21,149 nt of DNA from Ramicandelaber brevisporus (taxonomy: Eukaryota > Kickxellomycota > Ramicandelaberales > Ramicandelaberaceae). Below are positions 17,141-21,149 of this stretch, one piece after another. Every line of letters starts with the position of its first letter. Within the stretch, counting starts at the first letter, position 1. The position numbers were made by a program, and so were the translations under genes. The DNA is taken from assembly GCA_025201865.1 (NCBI GenBank), contig MU602964.1, positions 1-21,149 of the forward strand, given 5' to 3'. The notes beneath the pieces were generated by a model, which saw only the letters and a program-made list of their open reading frames with translations, was not told the DNA's origin and searched no databases.

Positions 17141-17186
17141 CCAATCAAAAATCAGGAAAGTTTGGAACTTTTACCATTCTCATTGG
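17141..17186. promoter_or_regulatory. Pair of oppositely oriented CCAAT boxes
   Basis: CCAATCA at 17141-17147 on the plus strand and an ATTGG (CCAAT on the minus strand) at 17182-17186. They lie 140-185 bp upstream of the TATA candidate of the PRXL2-like gene. CCAAT boxes are bound by the HAP/NF-Y complex in fungi and animals. Function is inferred from spacing and motif only. Confidence 0.35.
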
Positions 17187-17304
17187 TTACGGATCCGCGC
17201 TTAACAAAGTTACTTTTGTAAGAATCAGATAGAATTGTTTTGCATTACAAAGCTAGTAAATGCTATTAAAAACAGAAAATACATTAAATGAGAATGAATG
17301 AGTA

Positions 17305-18411
17305 TTAGCGGCGGCGAGATGAACGCTTATTCTGGTCTTCTGAGATGCAATACTGGCAATACCACGCACCTTCCGGAGCAACTTCCAAGCCAACACAGGC
17401 CAAGTGGTACCATCCAATTGGACATCCGTTTGTCTCATTCTCGCAAGCAATCATCGTTCCGCCAGTGCCTTGTTTGCACAAACAGTACAGCGTGGTATCC
17501 GCCTCCTCTTCTCGTTCGGGCAAGCCAAGTCCGCCGCCATCCCGACCAGGCGTGACAATTCCAGGCGGGATCAAAGTTGGATCCGCAGTGAGAGTTGGCT
17601 GAGGAACTCCAGAGAATCCAGGTGTTCCTGCGTAGCTGCTGGTGTACCCATCCGCCATTGCATTCGTCGTTGCTCGGCTCAGACGCGATGGACCATGTGT
17701 AGTAGCGGCTGTGGTAGCTGTACCAGATCGACGCAACGATGCAGAGCTTGGCTGAGATGTGCGACCAATGTTACTGCCAGTTCTTCTAACACCGCGTGGA
17801 GTAGTGTAATAATCATCTGGATCAACCGACGAGAATCTGCCAAAGCTGTCAAAATCGCCCGCACCGCCAGCTGCATGGAACAGCTCATCCAGAAACTCAC
17901 GTGGTAATATCACATTGCCCATCGTATCGTCAAACTCACTGCCATCTTTGCTGTTCTTCTCCTTCTTTGGTACTACGACACCAGCAGTTAGCTTGGCAGC
18001 ATCGACAACTGATGGAATAGGCGCTCTCAATCCTCGTGCAATGTCTTCTGGATCACCTTCGTACGACAGTGGCACTCCAAGATCCCTCTCCAATTTCTGC
18101 AAATGCTTCGTTAACAATGCTGTTGCTTGATCCGCCAATTCTGTTCGCTCTATTGCCAATTCTTTAGCCTGCGCATAGTCACCCCGTACAGATTCAACCA
18201 GTGCATCTTCGTTTGGATGTTTGACCTGATATCCCTTCTCACTCAAATGTTGCTGCAAGTTGTTCAAAGAAGAGTCGATTCGTGCTTGGATTTGTTCAAT
18301 CTGTAACGATCGTGAGTGAATCTCAGTGAGCAAGAAGTGGACTTCACCGGGAACATTGTCGATCGACGACACATACTCGGTAAGCCACGCACCAGGATCA
18401 TCCATTTGCAT
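17305..18411 (-). CDS. ING-type PHD-finger chromatin protein
   Basis: A 368-residue protein starting at the ATG at 18411 (another Met two codons on). The open frame extends to a TTG at 18465, which is not used. Residues about 7-110 form the ING N-terminal helical domain (WLTEYVSSIDNVPGEVHFLL, then IEQIQARIDSSLNNLQQHL). ING proteins dimerise through this region and are subunits of histone acetyltransferase or deacetylase complexes. The middle is Ser/Thr/Gly-rich. The C-terminal PHD finger holds the full C4HC3 set: C310, C312, C323, C330, H336, C339, C352, C355, with W334 in CPIGWYH for the H3K4me3 cage. Between C323 and C330 there are six residues rather than the commoner four, and the usual CDN is CEN. 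A basic tail (KRSSRRR) follows, like the phosphoinositide-binding polybasic end of some ING proteins. Yng2/ING4-5-like or Pho23/ING1-2-like membership cannot be settled by eye. Confidence 0.9.
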   Translation of the reverse strand: MQMDDPGAWLTEYVSSIDNVPGEVHFLLTEIHSRSLQIEQIQARIDSSLNNLQQHLSEKGYQVKHPNEDALVESVRGDYAQAKELAIERTELADQATALLTKHLQKLERDLGVPLSYEGDPEDIARGLRAPIPSVVDAAKLTAGVVVPKKEKNSKDGSEFDDTMGNVILPREFLDELFHAAGGAGDFDSFGRFSSVDPDDYYTTPRGVRRTGSNIGRTSQPSSASLRRSGTATTAATTHGPSRLSRATTNAMADGYTSSYAGTPGFSGVPQPTLTADPTLIPPGIVTPGRDGGGLGLPEREEEADTTLYCLCKQGTGGTMIACENETNGCPIGWYHLACVGLEVAPEGAWYCQYCISEDQNKRSSRRR

Positions 18412-18792
18412 CTTTGTCGTCTTCTTGCTGGCTGATTTGTGTTTACTTTTTCTATATTTTTTCAACTTTTTCGTTGCGATTATGAGAATTGGAGTAATCG
18501 AAACTCAAACTCACAACCTCACATTTCGATACTTTTACTCGAATCCGGACTAATATGTTCATTTGACGATTAAATACTTCATGTATGGTTTCTCTCCCGT
18601 GAATTAGAATGAGATTGTACAGCTACTTTCTAATGATAGCATTTTTTTATGATATATGTCCATCTCTTTGGCTTTCAACTTCAGTGGCATACATTCCTTG
18701 GTTTAGTGCTGATAAAAACATTGTTAAAATGTATATTAATTAGAAGTGGTAAATGATGATACAGAAATGGTAGTCTTGGAGTAGTGGCTTTA
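18412..18792. promoter_or_regulatory. ING gene promoter and 3' flank of micro-gene copy 1
   Basis: A 381-bp A/T-rich gap between co-oriented genes. No TATA or CCAAT was assigned with confidence. The 41-bp element found just past the stop codons of copies 2 and 3 is absent next to copy 1. Confidence 0.4.
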
Positions 18793-18921
18793 TCAACCAG
18801 TATAGCCGTGAGTCCAATAGTCTTTCGTCGCTTGCGCACCAGAGTATGTGTATTTTCGGCTGCGATCGCTACTGAGATCTGTTATATAGATACCGTTTCC
18901 AAATCCAAAGGAAAAGCTCAT
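18793..18921 (-). CDS. Micro-gene array copy 1: 42-residue aromatic/glycine-rich protein, unknown
   Basis: An ATG-to-TGA frame of 42 residues. It begins MSFSFGFGNGIY and ends in the shared block YTYSGAQATKDYWTHGYTG. An in-frame TAG lies seven codons upstream of the ATG, so the protein cannot extend upstream in this frame without splicing. The base at -3 is A. It differs from copy 2 at 5 of 42 residues, while 7 other codons differ silently, a pattern that suggests selection on the protein. No signal peptide, membrane segment or cysteine is present. I do not recognise the family. Confidence 0.72.
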   Translation of the reverse strand: MSFSFGFGNGIYITDLSSDRSRKYTYSGAQATKDYWTHGYTG

Positions 18922-19280
18922 TTTTAACAAATAAAGAGGCTAGTTCGGGTACAAGTGCTCAGGACTTTGCTTTGGGTAAAGTGTTGTTGTATAAAAATGT
19001 ATAGAATAGGTGGTTGTAGGTAGAAGCAAGTCCTGACCTCTTGAAGGTGTGCATGCGAGCAAGGTAGATGCAACTCACAAAAGAATTGACCGTCACACTG
19101 CATGCAGAACTAGATAATTCGACTGGCGTTGTCTCTGTTACTCCTCTGCAAACACTTTCAAAGACTCGATTCATCCGCATTCATCCGCATATGTATTTGC
19201 AAACTGTCAATTGGTATCAGTGTTCTTTATGAGTAAAAATAAAAAGATAAAATATTGGTAAGCAGATTCAAAAGTCGGTT

Positions 19281-19321
19281 TTCTATAATGTAGTGAGAAA
19301 GGTAACAGTATTACTATCTTG
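19281..19321 (-). repeat. 41-bp element after copy 2, identical to that after copy 3
   Basis: A 41-bp sequence, beginning TTCTATAATGTAGTGAGAAA on the plus strand, ends one base short of the copy 2 stop codon. The identical 41 bp lie at 19757-19797, one base short of the copy 3 stop. The bases just outside differ. In transcript sense it is the start of the 3' UTR. Confidence 0.8.
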
Positions 19322-19322
19322 C

Positions 19323-19451
19323 TCAACCTGTATAGCCGTGAGTCCAATAATCTTTCGTCGCTTGCGCACCAGAGTATGTGTACTTTCGGCTTTTGTTGCT
19401 GCTAAGATCCGCTATATAGACTCCGTTTCCAAACCCAAAGGAATAGCTCAT
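19323..19451 (-). CDS. Micro-gene array copy 2: 42-residue aromatic/glycine-rich protein, unknown
   Basis: Begins MSYSFGFGNGVY and ends YTYSGAQATKDYWTHGYTG. The frame is open upstream to about 19625, but this ATG is the first in-frame methionine (the upstream end is a GTG). The base at -3 is G. It is 37/42 identical to copy 1 and 34/42 to copy 3. Immediately downstream of the stop is a 41-bp element identical to the one after copy 3. Its upstream region (about 19508-19640) resembles that of copy 1. Confidence 0.72.
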   Translation of the reverse strand: MSYSFGFGNGVYIADLSSNKSRKYTYSGAQATKDYWTHGYTG

Positions 19452-19756
19452 TACTGGCAAATACGGTGGCGAGATTAGACCGCAAGTATTCTGAGCTCTG
19501 GGCTGATTACAGTGTTGCAATATAAAGTTGAGGAAAGCAGGTTGTTGTAGGTGGAAGCGATGTCCGACATTCTGAAGGTGTACATGCGAGCAGGATTGAC
19601 GCAGCTCATGAAAAATGACCGCCACACAGCATCCAATGCAGCTGCCTCTACTCTGCTATCAAAATTTCATTCAAATGTTTCCTCAAATAGCAATCGCTAT
19701 CAATGTACTGTTTAGTTAAAAGGATAAAAGCTGGTAATTAGAATCAAAAGGAGGTA

Positions 19757-19797
19757 TTCTATAATGTAGTGAGAAAGGTAACAGTATTACTATCTTG
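19757..19797 (-). repeat. 41-bp element after copy 3, identical to that after copy 2
   Basis: Perfect match to 19281-19321, at the same position relative to the micro-gene stop codon. Confidence 0.8.
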
Positions 19798-19798
19798 T

Positions 19799-19927
19799 TC
19801 AACCAGTATAGCCGTGAGTCCAATAATCTTTCGTCACCTGTGCGCCAGAGTATGTGTATTCTCTGCTTCGATCGCTACTGTAATCTGTAACATAAACTCC
19901 GTTTGCAAATCCAAAGGAATAACTCAT
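19799..19927 (-). CDS. Micro-gene array copy 3: 42-residue aromatic/glycine-rich protein, unknown
   Basis: Begins MSYSFGFANGVY and ends YTYSGAQVTKDYWTHGYTG. The ATG is the first in-frame methionine. The most diverged copy: changes at residues 8, 13, 14, 16, 19, 20, 23 and 31 relative to copy 2, all outside the last 11 residues. The 5' flank matches copy 2 for only about 30 bp beyond the ATG (to about 19960). After that it is unrelated, so it may have a different promoter. Confidence 0.7.
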   Translation of the reverse strand: MSYSFGFANGVYVTDYSSDRSREYTYSGAQVTKDYWTHGYTG

Positions 19928-19960
19928 TACTGGCAAATACGACGTTGAGATTAGACCGCT

Positions 19961-21088
19961 GTTGTTCTGCTCTTCGCGTCGATCGCGTCGTCTGTTTTGG
20001 TAATCTTGGTGTGTGTTGTTTTTGCTAGTGTTTCAGAAAGAGATCGAGATCTCGACTCTGGTTGGCGTGTGAGTGTTGCTCTCGTTTTGCTACTCTCGTT
20101 TTGCTAGCTTCACTCCTGACGCCTTCCATTTCGCTTTTCGAAGGAGGTGAATGTGCTTTCCACCAACGTGTTGATCATGGTAATGAAGGAGCTGTGCAGG
20201 GAATGCAATTGAAATGGACTAATAATAGTTGAGAAAGCGATATTAGTCATAATAGATAATAAAGAGAGAAGAGTTGAATGAGAACTTCATTTACAGTTGC
20301 GCCACTATTTGTAACTAATCACTTTTTGGATTGTACAGTCAGTTCTCACTAAAAAATGAACTGCACTTCAGATGTGTGTTTTGAAAAGCAGCCACATGTT
20401 AAAACGAGACTCTCATTTGATGATCCAGTTGACGTCGTGGTGGTGTTGGTGAAGTGCAAGTGTATGAAAGAGTCAATCGCGAAAGGAGGCTTGTTTTGTT
20501 GTTGCAATTGTTGTTGTTATAAATTGCACAAAGAATACGGAATTGACAGCCACTGCTCCTCCTCTTTTGCAACAAAAACCAACAACAAAACACTGCAGAC
20601 TAGTTGTTCATTGGCACGCCGTTCAGTTGCAATAGAAGCGGCGTGGGGAACTGAACAGGCCATCTCCAAGGATTGACATCCGTTGCTTGCACAAAAAGAA
20701 AAACAACAGCGGTGGCAGAGATGGATGGTATGCTAATTGAGGCGCAAGTTCGTTGTAACACTGCGCGTGCGCACCGTCTTGCTGAAAAATGAAAACAAAC
20801 AAATGAGGTGATTCTAGCGTACATGAAAGAATGAATGAAAGAGAAAGAAAGAGAATGATAGACCAGCACAAGAAAACAAGACGAGGTGACCTACAAACAC
20901 AGGGTTTGTACTGCAACACGTGCATGTGGTTGTGTTTGTGTGTCTCTATTGAGACAGATGCAGGTCATTTTTTTTCATGATAACACCAACACAAACAGCA
21001 TAAGATACCCGTCTCTCCTCCAACTTCCGTCTCCTTCTTCGCATTTCCATTCTCCATCCACAAGATTTTCTCTTCGTCATATCCGCAC
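19961..21088. other. Intergenic region between the micro-gene array and the right-edge gene
   Basis: This 1.1-kb stretch must hold the copy 3 promoter and, near the end, the promoter of the plus-strand gene at 21089. It contains a perfect 12-bp palindrome TCGAGATCTCGA (about 20045-20056), two adjacent CTCGTTTTGCTA units (about 20091-20116) and GAAA/GAAT repeats (about 20826-20860). A 106-codon plus-strand ATG frame at 20356-20676 is Cys/Ser-rich through a TTG/TGT repeat and is not supported. The last 90 bp before 21089 are strongly C/T-rich, typical of a fungal leader. Confidence 0.5.
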
Positions 21089-21149
21089 ATGTCCGACTTC
21101 GATCCCGGCATTGAAATCGAAATGGTAGCTGGGACACCAAGTCCTGGTG
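21089..21149 (+). CDS. Start of a plus-strand gene, truncated by the window end
   Basis: An ATG preceded by a C/T-rich leader and a GCAC context opens a frame of 20 complete codons, MSDFDPGIEIEMVAGTPSPG, continuing past the window edge. The composition (acidic start, then Gly/Pro/Ser) is protein-like, and the leader resembles the pyrimidine-rich leaders of the other genes. Too little remains to identify the family. Confidence 0.55.
   Translation, partial: MSDFDPGIEIEMVAGTPSPG

Larger units (their letters stand above)
16743..17304. promoter_or_regulatory. PRXL2-like promoter with long simple-sequence leader, and 3' flank of the ING gene
   Basis: A 562-bp gap between co-oriented genes. Reading on the minus strand, the leader just before the ATG is C/T-rich (TTTCTTTTTTCTATTTTTTT). 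It then passes a CACTCA-type tract (16832-16882) to a TATAAA at 16997-17002 and CCAAT boxes farther out. Beyond about 17190 the sequence is A/T-rich and belongs to the ING 3' flank. Confidence 0.5.
18793..19960 (-). repeat. Tandem duplication carrying the three micro-genes
   Basis: Stop-to-stop spacing is 530 bp (copies 1-2) and 476 bp (copies 2-3). Similarity is not limited to the coding frame. The sequences around GGTTGTAGGTAGAAGCAAG (about 19013) and GGTTGTTGTAGGTGGAAGCG (about 19541), and the following TGAAGGTGTGCATGCGAGCA (about 19043) and TGAAGGTGTACATGCGAGCA (about 19575), show that units 1 and 2 were duplicated with their upstream regions. TCTATAATGTAGTGAGAAAGG recurs at about 19282 and 19758. 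Confidence 0.85.

Noticed and set aside
18412-18465. 18-residue lysine-rich extension of the ING protein
   Set aside because: It begins at TTG. The ATG at 18411 directly precedes the conserved ING N-terminus.
18959-19180. 73-codon minus-strand frame between micro-gene copies 1 and 2
   Set aside because: The matching region upstream of copy 2 does not keep the same translation, so the similarity looks non-coding.
20356-20676. 106-codon plus-strand ATG frame with CCCNCCC cysteine cluster
   Set aside because: The cysteines come from a TTG/TGT repeat, no domain is recognisable and composition changes with the repeats. Likely chance.

Overview
This is a eukaryotic nuclear segment from an opisthokont, most likely an early-diverging fungus (inference). 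It has mostly intronless protein genes, poly-Q, poly-G and poly-H runs, pyrimidine-rich leaders, abundant microsatellites and two spliceosomal introns. The family mix is an F-box protein, a CCDC6-like coiled coil, MOCS1, a secreted CAP protein, a PNK-type kinase, PFK-2/FBPase-2, a PRXL2-type peroxiredoxin-like protein and an ING-type PHD protein. Nothing bacterial, viral or transposon-like was recognised. I chose starts only at true ATG codons. Several longer open frames begin at GTG or TTG and were trimmed.

Layout. All genes are on the minus strand except two. 135-1565 encodes an F-box-like protein. 1842-3794 encodes a CCDC6/DUF2046-like coiled-coil protein. It shares a 356-bp divergent promoter with a plus-strand glycine-rich protein (4151-4828). 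4981-6870 is a molybdenum-cofactor locus of MOCS1 architecture: a MoaA-like frame ending in Gly-Gly-stop, then a MoaC-like frame with no start codon of its own. A 117-nt intron joins them exactly in frame when spliced. 7472-8089 encodes a secreted CAP-superfamily protein, followed by about 3.1 kb without a convincing gene. 11244-13132 is a two-exon P-loop kinase with a His/Pro-rich linker and an unfamiliar repeat-bearing tail. 13602-15581 encodes PFK-2/FBPase-2, with an Asn replacing the last Walker-A glycine and a long disordered tail. 16005-16742 encodes a PRXL2/FAM213-like redox protein, and 17305-18411 an ING-type PHD-finger protein.

18793-19927 holds three tandem copies of a 42-residue protein that I do not recognise. 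The C-terminal 19 residues are nearly invariant, and copies 2 and 3 share an identical 41-bp element just past the stop codon. At the right edge a plus-strand gene begins at 21089 and is cut off.

The two most interesting observations are the MOCS1 arrangement and the micro-gene array. In MOCS1, one intron appears to switch between a Gly-Gly-terminated MOCS1A and a MOCS1A-MOCS1B fusion. The array copies are too short for ordinary gene calling. The other genes are housekeeping (glycolytic control, redox, chromatin, nucleic-acid end or RNA metabolism) with no evident common pathway.
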